DNA of 13,606 nt from Nocardioides sp. (GCA_029264225.1 JARICB010000092.1:1-13606); one strand, 5' to 3'. Shown: positions 1 through 6,631, counted from the first letter of the stretch. A program made the numbers and translations. The notes: generated by a model from the sequence alone, not told the origin.

Positions 1-759
1 CCACCCGAGGGGGAGCCCGTACGACGGCCCCGTCCCGGCGTCGTGGCGACACCGGCGCCCGACTACTGGCCGTGGGACTCCACCGGCCACACCGGCACGG
101 GCGCCGTGACCAACACCGGCAGCGGCGTGTGGGGCGAGCAGGAGCAGCCGAGCGACGATGGGGTGCCCGGGCGCCGCTGGTTCCAGTTGGCCATGATGAT
201 CGCCGTCGGCGTGCTGATCCTGGTCACCGCCGTGGCCGCCTTCCATCTCGGCGCCGGTGACGGCGAGGACGTCGAGGACACGCCCGCCTCCTCACAGCAG
301 CCAGCCGCCGAGCCGTCGGCGCTGACCGGCATCACGGCCACCGACTTCGACCCGCAGGGCTCCGAGCCACGCGAGGAGAACCCCGAGCTGGTCGATCTGG
401 TGCTCGACGGAGACCCGGAGACGTCGTGGTACACCGCGTCGTACAAGCAGAACTTCGGTCCGGGCGGGCTCAAGGACGGCGTCGGACTGGTCCTCGACCT
501 GGGCGCCACCATGGGTGTGCGCGAGATCGAGATCGCCACCCTCGGCGGGCCGACTGCGGCCTCGGTCTTCGTCACCAATGACCCGCCCACCGGCGTCGCC
601 GACCTGACCCCCGTCGGCACCGCCGCCGACAACGGCACCCTGACGATCAGCCTGGACGAGGCGGTCTCCGGGCGCTACGTCACGGTGTGGCTCACCTCGC
701 TGCCACTCATCGGCTCCGACTATCGCGGCACCATCGCCGACGTGGTGGTCAAGGGATGA
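1..759 (+). CDS. C-terminal part of a membrane protein with extracellular discoidin-like domain (MurJ/pseudokinase-associated), 5' truncated
   Basis: The reading frame is open from the first base to the TGA at 757-759, so the gene starts outside the window; the GTG at 43 is probably internal. The visible part has a Pro/Gly/Ser-rich cytoplasmic stretch, one membrane span (about nt 181-246, WFQLAMMIAVGVLILVTAVA) and an acidic Pro/Ala linker. An extracellular domain of about 140 residues follows, containing LVLDGDPETSWYT and VGLVLDLG, a pattern typical of F5/8-type-C (discoidin-like) beta-sandwiches. In mycobacteria the gene immediately before sigM is the MviN/MurJ homologue, whose C-terminus is a pseudokinase plus an extracellular sugar-binding-like domain; in other actinobacteria the kinase-like part is a separate gene. 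I infer that this is the tail of one of those two forms. The kinase or flippase part is not visible. The stop overlaps the sigM start by ATGA, suggesting translational coupling. Confidence 0.75.
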   Translation, partial: PPEGEPVRRPRPGVVATPAPDYWPWDSTGHTGTGAVTNTGSGVWGEQEQPSDDGVPGRRWFQLAMMIAVGVLILVTAVAAFHLGAGDGEDVEDTPASSQQPAAEPSALTGITATDFDPQGSEPREENPELVDLVLDGDPETSWYTASYKQNFGPGGLKDGVGLVLDLGATMGVREIEIATLGGPTAASVFVTNDPPTGVADLTPVGTAADNGTLTISLDEAVSGRYVTVWLTSLPLIGSDYRGTIADVVVKG

Positions 760-1427
760 GTGAGGCGAGCGACGCCGAACTGCTCGCCGCCCACGTCGCC
801 GGTGACGCAGAGGCTTTCGGGGAGCTCTTCTCGAGGCACCGCGATCGCCTGTGGGCGGTGGCACTTCGCACGATGGGCAATCCCGAGGACGCCGCCGACG
901 GACTCCAGGAGGCGATGGTGGCCGCCTTCCGCCGGGCGGGATCGTTTCGAGGCGACGCTGCGGTGACGACCTGGCTGCACCGGGTCGTGGTCAACTCCTG
1001 CCTGGACCGGCTCCGGGCCATGAAGGTTCGCCGGGCCGAAGCGTTGCCCGACGATCTCGAGGAGCGGGGCGATCGTGGCTCGCTGAGCAGCTCCACCGAC
1101 GCTGCGGTCGATCCGGCGGAGCTGGTCGTGGCCGACGAGCGCCGACGGCTGGTGCTCGACGCGCTCGCCAGCCTGCCCGCCGACATGCGCGCCGCGTTGG
1201 TGCTGGTCGACATGGAGGGTTACTCGGTCGCCGAGGTGGCCCAGATGCTCGACTGCGCGGAGGGGACGGTGAAGTCGCGGTGCTCTCGAGGGCGCGCGAA
1301 GTTGGCCCCACTCCTCGGCGTACTCGCCCCGACGCAGACTGAGCAACCCGACCCACGGAACGCGCCAGCGACCCCGGACGTCGGAGTAGGTGGATCCCCC
1401 CGCGGTCCGCCGCGAACCACGTCCTGA
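756..1427 (+). CDS. sigM: ECF RNA polymerase sigma factor, SigM type
   Basis: The product is 223 residues. The sigma-2 region is at about residues 16-88, with FGELFSRHRDRLWAVA, the core-binding segment NPEDAADGLQEAMVAAFR and the -10 recognition segment SFRGDAAVTTWLHRVVVN. The sigma-4 helix-turn-helix is at about 132-186 (LPADMRAALVLVDMEGYS, VAEVAQMLDCAEGTVKSRCS). A Pro/Gly-rich tail of about 35 residues follows and is not part of the sigma fold. The ATG at 756 overlaps the upstream stop (ATGA); an in-frame ATG at 687 would lie deep inside the upstream gene and adds a low-complexity Arg/His stretch, so 756 is preferred. The factor directs RNA polymerase to a stress regulon. Its place before a membrane protein gene and trxBA matches sigM of mycobacteria (Rv3911 position). 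The name is by position and family; sequence alone does not separate it from other ECF groups. Confidence 0.85.
   Translation: MSEASDAELLAAHVAGDAEAFGELFSRHRDRLWAVALRTMGNPEDAADGLQEAMVAAFRRAGSFRGDAAVTTWLHRVVVNSCLDRLRAMKVRRAEALPDDLEERGDRGSLSSSTDAAVDPAELVVADERRRLVLDALASLPADMRAALVLVDMEGYSVAEVAQMLDCAEGTVKSRCSRGRAKLAPLLGVLAPTQTEQPDPRNAPATPDVGVGGSPRGPPRTTS
1357..1383 (+). promoter_or_regulatory. candidate ECF promoter GGAAC-N17-CGTCG before the anti-sigma gene
   Basis: GGAAC is at 1357-1361 and CGTCG at 1379-1383, within the last codons of sigM and about 80 bp before the anti-sigma start. GGAAC with CGTC is the type of element recalled for mycobacterial SigM-dependent promoters. It could give autoregulated expression of the anti-sigma gene. 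It lies in coding sequence and a chance match is possible. Confidence 0.3.
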
Positions 1428-1463
1428 GTCCTACCGTTCAACCCCGCCCGAGGAGGTGCCCCG

Positions 1464-2180
1464 ATGTCCGAACCTGAGTTGACCCCCGCCCAGACCGAAG
1501 CCGTGCGCGCCCTGCTCGCGGAAGCCCGCCATGTCGAGCCCGTTCCTGCCGACGTGGCTGCCCGTCTTGACGCCACGTTGGCGGATCTGCACGCCGAACG
1601 TCTAGAAGCGCTGGCACCCGTCGTCACCCTGACGTCCAGGCGCCGCCGCATGGCCTCCACCGCGTTGCTCGCCGCGGCCGCCGTCGTGGTCGTCGGGGTC
1701 GGCGTCGGGCAGGTGCTTCCCTTCGGGAGCACCGACGATTCCGCCGGCGACGCCAGGAGCAGCCAGGCGAAGAGTCAGCTCCCAGACAGCCCCGCACCAG
1801 CGGAGGCCTCGCGAGACTTCGGTGACGCCCAGCAAGACTCGTCGCGCAAGGCCGGTCCTTCGGGCGAGCCACTGTTGTCGAGCCGGGCTGCACCCGGCGG
1901 TAGCGAATCCGCCGACCTGAGCGCGCTGCGCAGCGGTGGAGCGCTGAGGGCGCAGGTACGCAAGTTGCGTCGTACGGCGGCGCCTGCGACCGCATCGTTC
2001 ACGGCTGACCTGCCCTGCCTCGTCGACGCGGCGAACGCCCGCGGCCAGGTAGCGGTCACCTACGACGGACAACCCGGGGTGCTCGTCTACCGGGCGCCGG
2101 TCGACGGCAGCCAACGAGTCGACATCTACGTCTGTGGCGGGCCCGCGCCGGTCCGTTCCGTGCGCCTACCTACCCGCTGA
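1464..2180 (+). CDS. single-pass membrane protein, probable anti-sigma factor for the adjacent ECF sigma
   Basis: The product is 238 residues, with a strong Shine-Dalgarno (AGGAGGTG, 1451-1458) five bases before the ATG. The cytoplasmic N-terminal part (1-58) is acidic and helical, followed by a positive patch RRRR (59-62) and one membrane segment (about 64-83). Then comes a Ser/Ala/Pro-rich extracytoplasmic linker (90-170) and a compact C-terminal domain with two cysteines, C185 and C224, that could form a disulfide in the oxidising exterior. The zinc-anti-sigma HxxxCxxC signature is absent from the cytoplasmic part. The position directly behind sigM and the N-in single-pass topology match Rv3912-type anti-sigma proteins. 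Function is inferred from context; the sequence itself is not a recognised family to me. Residues 100-150 are low complexity. Confidence 0.6.
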   Translation: MSEPELTPAQTEAVRALLAEARHVEPVPADVAARLDATLADLHAERLEALAPVVTLTSRRRRMASTALLAAAAVVVVGVGVGQVLPFGSTDDSAGDARSSQAKSQLPDSPAPAEASRDFGDAQQDSSRKAGPSGEPLLSSRAAPGGSESADLSALRSGGALRAQVRKLRRTAAPATASFTADLPCLVDAANARGQVAVTYDGQPGVLVYRAPVDGSQRVDIYVCGGPAPVRSVRLPTR

Positions 2181-2189
2181 GACCGGGCA

Positions 2190-2215
2190 GGAACATCGGA
2201 GCCCTACGATCGGTT
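2190..2215 (+). promoter_or_regulatory. candidate SigR/SigH-type promoter of trxB (GGAAC-N18-GTT)
   Basis: GGAAC at 2190-2194 and GTT at 2213-2215 are separated by exactly 18 bases. This fits the thiol-oxidative-stress ECF sigma consensus GGAA(T/C)-N18-GTT known for trxBA promoters in Streptomyces (SigR) and mycobacteria (SigH). It lies in the intergenic space 48 bp before the trxB ATG, allowing a leader of about 40 nt that contains the ribosome binding site AGGAG (2247-2251). Confidence 0.6.
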
Positions 2216-2262
2216 GCACACGACGTACGCAATTTCCCCGAGCCTCAGGAGTCTTGAGCCGC

Positions 2263-3264
2263 ATGTCCGAAGTCCGTAACGTCATCATCATCGGCTCGGG
2301 TCCCTCGGGCTACACCGCGGCCGTCTACGCTGCCCGCGCGGCCCTGTCGCCCCTGGTCTTCGAAGGGTCGGTCACCGCCGGTGGCGCCCTGATGAACACC
2401 ACCGAGGTGGAGAACTTCCCCGGCTTCAAGGACGGCATCATGGGCCCGGCCCTGATGGATGAGATGCGCGCCCAGGCTGAGCGCTTCGGCGCCGAACTGA
2501 TCTCCGACGACGTCATCGAGGTCGACCTCACCGGCGACATCAAGGTCGTCAAGACCGCCACCGACACCTACACGGCGCGCTCGGTGATCCTGGCGACCGG
2601 CTCGGGCTACCGCAAGCTCGGCATCCCGCGCGAAGACGAGCTCTCCGGGCGCGGCGTGTCCTGGTGCGCCACCTGCGACGGGTTCTTCTTCCGCGAGCAG
2701 GCGATCGCGGTCATCGGCGGCGGCGACTCGGCCGTCGAGGAGGCCACTTTCTTGACCCGTTTCGCCTCCAAGGTCTACCTGATCCACCGTCGTGACGAAC
2801 TGCGTGCCTCCAAGATCATGCAGGAGCGTGCCTTCGCCGACCCCAAGCTCGAGATGGTCTGGAACGCCGAGATCGCCGAGATCCACGGCGCTGACCGCGT
2901 CGAGTCGGTCACGCTGCGCGACACGGTCACCGGTGAGGAGCGTCCGCTCGACGTCACCGGCCTGTTCGTCGCCATCGGCCACGACCCGCGCTCCGAACTG
3001 CTCACCGGCCAGGTCGATCTGGACGACGAGGGCTACGTGCTGGTCAACCACCCGGCCACGTCGACCAACCTGCCCGGCGTCTTCGCTGCCGGCGATCTGG
3101 TCGACCACCACTACCGGCAGGCCATCACCGCTGCCGGCACCGGCTGCGCCGCCGCTCTCGACGCCGAGCGCTACATCGCCGACCTCGACCACGCCGCCTC
3201 GAGCGCCGGGTCGGCTGCCGACACCGCTGACGAGGTCGAGGTCACTCAGCCCGCGAGCGCCTGA
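2263..3264 (+). CDS. trxB: thioredoxin-disulfide reductase (NADPH, FAD)
   Basis: The product is 333 residues, normal for the low-Mr bacterial enzyme plus a 20-25 residue Ala/Asp/Glu-rich tail. The FAD-binding Rossmann motif GSGPSG is at 11-16, the redox-active CATC at 135-138, the NADPH-binding GGGDSA at 152-157 with HRR at 175-177, and the second FAD motif [10 protein letters not shown] at 272-281. The enzyme passes electrons from NADPH through FAD and the CATC disulfide to thioredoxin in the cytoplasm. The ATG at 2263 follows AGGAG (2247-2251). The frame continues upstream to 2134, inside the previous gene, but that part is not conserved-looking; a TTG at 2254 is too close to the Shine-Dalgarno. 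It forms a functional pair with trxA, 126 bp downstream. Confidence 0.97.
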   Translation: MSEVRNVIIIGSGPSGYTAAVYAARAALSPLVFEGSVTAGGALMNTTEVENFPGFKDGIMGPALMDEMRAQAERFGAELISDDVIEVDLTGDIKVVKTATDTYTARSVILATGSGYRKLGIPREDELSGRGVSWCATCDGFFFREQAIAVIGGGDSAVEEATFLTRFASKVYLIHRRDELRASKIMQERAFADPKLEMVWNAEIAEIHGADRVESVTLRDTVTGEERPLDVTGLFVAIGHDPRSELLTGQVDLDDEGYVLVNHPATSTNLPGVFAAGDLVDHHYRQAITAAGTGCAAALDAERYIADLDHAASSAGSAADTADEVEVTQPASA

Positions 3265-3301
3265 GTCACTAGGCTCCACGCGTCGTACTTCACGCTCCAT
3301 C

Positions 3302-3326
3302 CTCTCTCCGTCACCTGCGGAGAGGG
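3302..3326 (+). terminator. hairpin between trxB and trxA (weak terminator or mRNA processing element)
   Basis: CTCTCCG (3304-3310) and CGGAGAG (3318-3324) form a 7-bp stem with a 7-nt loop, extendable by one G-U and one C-G pair. There is no T-tract. Its right arm abuts the GGAAC of the trxA promoter candidate, so it may separate trxB transcription from independent trxA initiation. Confidence 0.35.
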
Positions 3327-3350
3327 AACATCCCTCGGCGACATGCTGTT
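3325..3350 (+). promoter_or_regulatory. candidate SigR/SigH-type promoter of trxA (GGAAC-N18-GTT)
   Basis: GGAAC at 3325-3329 and GTT at 3348-3350 again have an exact 18-base spacer, the same architecture as the element before trxB. The trxA GTG lies 41 bases downstream, giving a leader of about 33 nt with the ribosome binding site GAAAGGG. Two identical architectures before the two genes of one redox pathway make chance unlikely. Confidence 0.6.
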
Positions 3351-3390
3351 GAGTCAGATGTAGGTCACCGACAACCGAAAGGGCATCCCC

Positions 3391-3714
3391 GTGGGCAACA
3401 TCCCCGCCGTCACCGACGCCGAGTTCGACGCGCAAGTTCTCAAGTCCGACAAGCCGGTCCTGGTCGACTTCTGGGCCGAGTGGTGCGGTCCTTGCCGCCA
3501 GGTGTCCCCGATCCTCGACGAGATCAACGCCGAACACGGCGAGAAGATCACCTTCTTGAAGATGAACGTCGACGAGAACCCGGTCACGCCTTCGTCCTAC
3601 CGCGTCACCGGCATCCCGACGATCAACGTCTACCAGGGCGGCGAGGTCGTGAAGTCGATCGTCGGCGCCAAGCCGAAGGCCGCGCTCCTCAAGGAGCTTG
3701 CCGACTTCATCTGA
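3391..3714 (+). CDS. trxA: thioredoxin
   Basis: The product is 107 residues, the normal thioredoxin length. The active site WCGPC is at 31-35, preceded by LVDFWAE. The cis-proline loop GIPT is at 74-77 and the C-terminal helix carries KAALLKELADFI. This small cytoplasmic protein reduces protein disulfides and is recharged by TrxB. The start is GTG at 3391, with GAAAGGG at 3377-3383 as ribosome binding site. The second-gene position after trxB is conserved in actinobacterial origin regions. A GC-rich terminator follows 28 bp after the stop. Confidence 0.97.
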   Translation: MGNIPAVTDAEFDAQVLKSDKPVLVDFWAEWCGPCRQVSPILDEINAEHGEKITFLKMNVDENPVTPSSYRVTGIPTINVYQGGEVVKSIVGAKPKAALLKELADFI

Positions 3715-3739
3715 GCCCCCGCGCTCGCGTCATTCAGCA

Positions 3740-3765
3740 GTGCCCCGGTCATTGGGCCGGGGCGC
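3740..3765 (+). terminator. intrinsic terminator after trxA
   Basis: GCCCCGG (3742-3748) pairs with CCGGGGC (3757-3763) around an 8-nt loop, and an outer T-G and G-C pair extends the stem. The sequence after the stem is GCTTCTGCGTCT, a weak pyrimidine-rich tail typical of high-GC terminators. Confidence 0.7.
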
Positions 3766-3804
3766 TTCTGCGTCTCCGCCCGCCCCTCCCTACCGGTCGC
3801 GCGC

Positions 3805-3882
3805 AGCTGTAACGCCGTGTTATTTACTCTTCACCCCCTGTTATTTCAGGGGGTGAAGGTGATATTTCACGGCGTTACAGCT
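3805..3882. repeat. 78-bp nested palindrome with three TG(T/A)TATTT motifs at 21-bp spacing
   Basis: The outer arms AGCTGTAACGCCGTG (3805-3819) and CACGGCGTTACAGCT (3868-3882) are perfectly complementary over 15 bp. Within them an inner 12-bp stem, CTTCACCCCCTG (3829-3840) with CAGGGGGTGAAG (3847-3858), closes a TTATTT loop. The two stems share one axis of symmetry and are separated by a 9-by-9 internal loop. TGTTATTT at 3818, TGTTATTT at 3839 and TGATATTT at 3860 recur at exactly 21-bp intervals, two helical turns. It sits between convergent trxA and the GNAT gene, so a bidirectional terminator is the simplest role. A mobile palindromic repeat or a phased protein-binding site is also possible. 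Confidence 0.85.
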
Positions 3883-3896
3883 TGTGTGTGGGCTGC

Positions 3897-4532
3897 TCAC
3901 CCGCCGGTACGCCGCGAGGGCTTCGGAGCCGGGAGCGGGTCGGGTCGCACCACACCCCAGAGTCGTTCGAGGGCGACTTCCACTTCAGACTTCCAGGTCA
4001 CGACGCTGCGCAGGTCCATCCGCATGCGCGGCGAGAGCACGTGCGCCCTATGCGTCTTGAACCCGACCCGGCCCAGAAACTCCGCCGGCATGACGCAGCC
4101 CGCGCTGCGGCCTCGGGTGTCACCGAACGCCTCGACGGCCGTGAAGTTGCGGGTGACCAGGTCGCGGGCCATGCCCTGGACCAGCAACCTCCCGACTCCC
4201 CCGCCACGCGCGGTCGGCTCGACATAGACCGTGCTCAGCAGTACGGCGTCTGGTGATGGTGGTGCCGTAGGAATGGCAGCCGCACCCGGGAAGTAGGCCA
4301 CCGGCGCATAGAGCGCATGGCCGACGACCTCGCCATCGACGAGCGCCACCCGGCCGCACGACCCCCACTCGCGCAGCACCCATGAGAGCCAGGTCTCCTT
4401 GGCTGCGGCAGCGTCTTCGGGGCTGGTGCGTGCTCGACTGACCGGATCGGCGCACCAGAACAGGCAGGAGCGACACGGCTCGCCAACGTGCGCGAACTGG
4501 TCAAGGGTGAGCGGAGCTGTCCGTCGGGACAT
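3897..4532 (-). CDS. GNAT-family N-acetyltransferase with cysteine-rich N-terminus
   Basis: The product is 211 residues. The acetyl-CoA binding core is STVYVEPTARGGGVGRLLVQGM at about 100-121, split as strand beta-4 (STVYV) and the pyrophosphate loop RGGGVG (109-114). The C-terminal half GCVMPAEFLGRVGFKTHRAH supplies the usual final strands. The N-terminal part has C20, C23 and C27 arranged as CxxCxxxC (PCRSCLFWC), unusual for a GNAT and suggestive of a metal site or redox-sensitive element; C59 and C146 are further cysteines. The substrate is unknown. The start ATG at 4532 follows GGAGAT directly and a TAGCAT -10-like box six bases upstream, so it may be read from a leaderless transcript. 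It is convergent with trxA and divergent from the aminotransferase (42 bp between starts). Confidence 0.85.
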   Translation of the reverse strand: MSRRTAPLTLDQFAHVGEPCRSCLFWCADPVSRARTSPEDAAAAKETWLSWVLREWGSCGRVALVDGEVVGHALYAPVAYFPGAAAIPTAPPSPDAVLLSTVYVEPTARGGGVGRLLVQGMARDLVTRNFTAVEAFGDTRGRSAGCVMPAEFLGRVGFKTHRAHVLSPRMRMDLRSVVTWKSEVEVALERLWGVVRPDPLPAPKPSRRTGG

Positions 4533-4538
4533 ATCTCC

Positions 4539-4544
4539 ATGCTA
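4539..4544 (-). promoter_or_regulatory. candidate -10 box for a leaderless GNAT transcript
   Basis: On the minus strand TAGCAT (pattern TANNNT) is followed by six bases and then the ATG, the spacing typical of actinobacterial leaderless genes. No convincing -35 is seen. The overlapping GGAG could alternatively be a Shine-Dalgarno with very short spacing. Confidence 0.35.
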
Positions 4545-4574
4545 GATCGGGGTCGAGCCTGAGAGGATCATCCG

Positions 4575-5789
4575 GTGCGCGCCATTCGACAGAGCAAGAA
4601 GCTGCAAAACGTCCGTTACGACGTCCGGGGACCCATCCTGGTCGAGGCGCAGCGCCTCGAGGCAGAGGGCCACCGGATCCTGAAGCTCAACATCGGCAAC
4701 ACCGCGCCGTTCGGCTTCGAGGCACCGGAGGCGATCCTCGCCGACATGATCCATCACCTGCCCGAAGCGCAGGGCTACAGCGACTCCCAGGGCATCTACT
4801 CAGCCCGCACCGCGGTCATGAACTACTACCAGTCGCACGGGCTCCGCGAGACCAGGGTAGAAGACATCTTCACCGGCAACGGCGTCTCCGAGCTGATCTC
4901 CATGGTGCTTCAGGCCTTCCTCGACGACGGCAACGAGATTCTGGTGCCGGCCCCGGACTATCCGCTGTGGACGGGCGCGATCACTCTTTCCGGCGGTACG
5001 GCGGTGCACTATCGCTGCGACGAGCAGAACGGCTGGAACCCCGACCTGGCCGACATCGAAGCCAAGATCACCGAGAACACCCACGGTCTGGTCATCATCA
5101 ACCCGAACAATCCCACCGGGGCCGTCTACAGCGAAGACATCGTCAAGGGTCTGATCGATATCGCCCGGCGCCATCAGCTCGTGGTCTTCGCCGACGAGAT
5201 CTACGAAAAGATCCTCTTCGAGGACGCCACCCACCACCACGCCGCCACCTTCGCCGGCGACGACGTCCTGTGCCTGACCTTCAGCGGCCTTTCCAAGGCC
5301 TACCGGGTCTGTGGCTACCGCGCGGGCTGGTTGATGATCTCCGGTCCCAAGGAGATCGCCACGAACTTCTTGGAGGGTCTGACGCTGGTCGCCAACATGC
5401 GCATGTGCGCCAACGTGCCCGCCCAGCATGCGATCCAGACCGCACTGGGTGGCTACCAGTCGATTGAGGAGCTGATCGGGCCGGGTGGACGTTTCTACGA
5501 GCAGTCGATGCTCGCCGACCGGCTGCTCAACGAGATCCCGGGGGTCTCCAACGTGCGTCCCCAGGGCGCGCTCTACTGCTTCCCGCGGCTCGACCCTGCC
5601 CTCTACCCGATCGAGGACGATCAGCAGTTCGTCATCGACCTGCTGCGCGCCAAGAAGATCCTGGTCACGCACGGCACCGGGTTCAACTGGTTCGAGCCCG
5701 ACCACTTCCGCCTGGTCACCCTGCCCGAGGCGTCGGTCCTCGAGGAGGCCATCGGTCGGATCGGTGATTTCTTGGCCGCTCGCCGCTGA
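4575..5789 (+). CDS. alaA: alanine (glutamate-pyruvate) aminotransferase, PLP-dependent, AlaA type
   Basis: The product is 404 residues, close to E. coli AlaA/YfbQ, and the similarity runs end to end from memory (SKKLQNVRYDVRGPILVEA near the N-terminus, LKLNIGNTAPFGFEAP, PAPDYPLWT). It is a fold-type I class I/II aminotransferase. NPNNPTG is at 176-182, the PLP-ring DEIY at 207-210, the Schiff-base lysine K241 in FSGLSKAYR and the substrate-carboxylate arginine R379 in HFRLVTLP. It interconverts pyruvate plus glutamate with alanine plus 2-oxoglutarate in the cytoplasm. The start is GTG at 4575, with AGAGGA upstream at good spacing. Alternatives are a broader aspartate/alanine aminotransferase specificity (mycobacterial homologues are annotated AspC). 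It is not part of the usual origin-region core, so it is a lineage-specific neighbour. Confidence 0.9.
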   Translation: MRAIRQSKKLQNVRYDVRGPILVEAQRLEAEGHRILKLNIGNTAPFGFEAPEAILADMIHHLPEAQGYSDSQGIYSARTAVMNYYQSHGLRETRVEDIFTGNGVSELISMVLQAFLDDGNEILVPAPDYPLWTGAITLSGGTAVHYRCDEQNGWNPDLADIEAKITENTHGLVIINPNNPTGAVYSEDIVKGLIDIARRHQLVVFADEIYEKILFEDATHHHAATFAGDDVLCLTFSGLSKAYRVCGYRAGWLMISGPKEIATNFLEGLTLVANMRMCANVPAQHAIQTALGGYQSIEELIGPGGRFYEQSMLADRLLNEIPGVSNVRPQGALYCFPRLDPALYPIEDDQQFVIDLLRAKKILVTHGTGFNWFEPDHFRLVTLPEASVLEEAIGRIGDFLAARR

Positions 5790-5802
5790 GGTAGCGCCCT
5801 AC

Positions 5803-5832
5803 GCGCTGATGAGCACGACGCCCGCTCAGCGT
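5803..5832 (+). terminator. possible weak terminator hairpin after alaA
   Basis: CGCTGA (5804-5809) can pair with TCAGCG (5826-5831), with a flanking G-T pair, around a 16-nt loop. The stem is short and lacks a T-tract, so the assignment is tentative. Confidence 0.22.
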
Positions 5833-5848
5833 TGCGCCCGTCCTCCCC

Positions 5849-5854
5849 TAGGCT
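5849..5854 (+). promoter_or_regulatory. candidate -10 box for a leaderless acyltransferase transcript
   Basis: TAGGCT (TANNNT) ends six bases before the ATG at 5861 and no Shine-Dalgarno is visible. This is the classic layout of leaderless genes in actinobacteria. No clear -35 is present. Confidence 0.4.
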
Positions 5855-5860
5855 CCGACC

Positions 5861-6631
5861 ATGCGTGATCTCACCTACCCGCCGGTCATCCTCACCGCAC
5901 GAGCCGCCTTCAGGGTCCTCGGGCAGCGGTTCACGATGTCTGGGACCGAGCACGTGCCCCGCTCCGGCGGTGTGCTGCTGGCCTACAACCACATCGGCTA
6001 CGTCGACTTCGTCTACGGCGGCCTCGCCGCGCACCCCTCCCGCCGGCTGGTGCGGTTCATGGCCAAGCGGGAGATCTTTGATCACAAGCTGGCCGGGCCG
6101 TTCATGCGCTCGCTGCATCACATCCAGGTCGACCGAGCGGCCGGCGAACAGTCCCTGGAGACCGCCTTGGCCTACCTGAAGGCTGGTGAGGCCGTCGGCA
6201 TCTTCCCCGAGGCCACCATCTCCCGAGCCATGGAGCTCAAGGAATTCAAGACTGGTGCCGTCCGGATCGCGGCCGAGGCCGGTGTGCCGCTCATTCCGGT
6301 CATTCTGTGGGGCACCCAGCGGATGATGACGAAGGACCACGAGCGCGACTTCTCCCGCGGGAAGACGATCGCCATCACCGTCGGGGAGCCGATGTATCCC
6401 ACCGGTGAGAATCCGGCAGCGGAGAACGCCGAACTGCGCTCACGGATGAGCGCGATGCTCGACGAGACGATCGCCCAGTATCCGGCGGATGAACAGCCTC
6501 CGGGCTCCTGGTGGTTGCCCGCTCGTCTCGGCGGTTCCGCGCCCACACTGGCTGAGGCTGCCCTTCTCGACGTAGCAGAGAAGCGGGACAGGGCCCGTCG
6601 CAAGGCAACCCGAGCGGCCAAGAAGAAGTGA
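5861..6631 (+). CDS. 1-acyl-sn-glycerol-3-phosphate acyltransferase family protein (PlsC-like)
   Basis: The product is 256 residues. The acyltransferase block I NHIGYVD (NHx4D, catalytic His/Asp) is at 43-49, the block II region MAKREIF at 68-74 and block III FPEATIS (usual FPEGTRS) at 115-121. KTGAVRIAAEAGVPLIPV (130-147) is the block IV region. The Ala-Thr replacement of the usual Gly in block III (FPEA instead of FPEG) is a mild variation. The enzyme would transfer an acyl chain to lysophosphatidate or a related acceptor at the inner face of the membrane, in phospholipid synthesis. The C-terminus is a Lys/Arg-rich tail (RDRARRKATRAAKKK) suited to membrane or acidic-lipid contact. It starts 71 bp after alaA, apparently from its own promoter. 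Confidence 0.88.
   Translation: MRDLTYPPVILTARAAFRVLGQRFTMSGTEHVPRSGGVLLAYNHIGYVDFVYGGLAAHPSRRLVRFMAKREIFDHKLAGPFMRSLHHIQVDRAAGEQSLETALAYLKAGEAVGIFPEATISRAMELKEFKTGAVRIAAEAGVPLIPVILWGTQRMMTKDHERDFSRGKTIAITVGEPMYPTGENPAAENAELRSRMSAMLDETIAQYPADEQPPGSWWLPARLGGSAPTLAEAALLDVAEKRDRARRKATRAAKKK

Noticed and set aside
63..638. Long open frames opposite real genes (for example 63-638, 2245-3537 and 4800-5705 on the minus strand; 7498-8238 and 9622-10650 on the plus strand)
   Set aside because: They lie antisense to well-recognised genes, are rich in Arg/Gly/Pro/Ala repeats or Asp/Val patterns typical of high-GC shadows, and have no ribosome binding site or recognisable domain.
2134..2262. 43-residue N-terminal extension of trxB
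   Set aside because: It overlaps the upstream gene and the promoter candidate, and TrxB proteins start a few residues before the FAD motif, as from ATG 2263.
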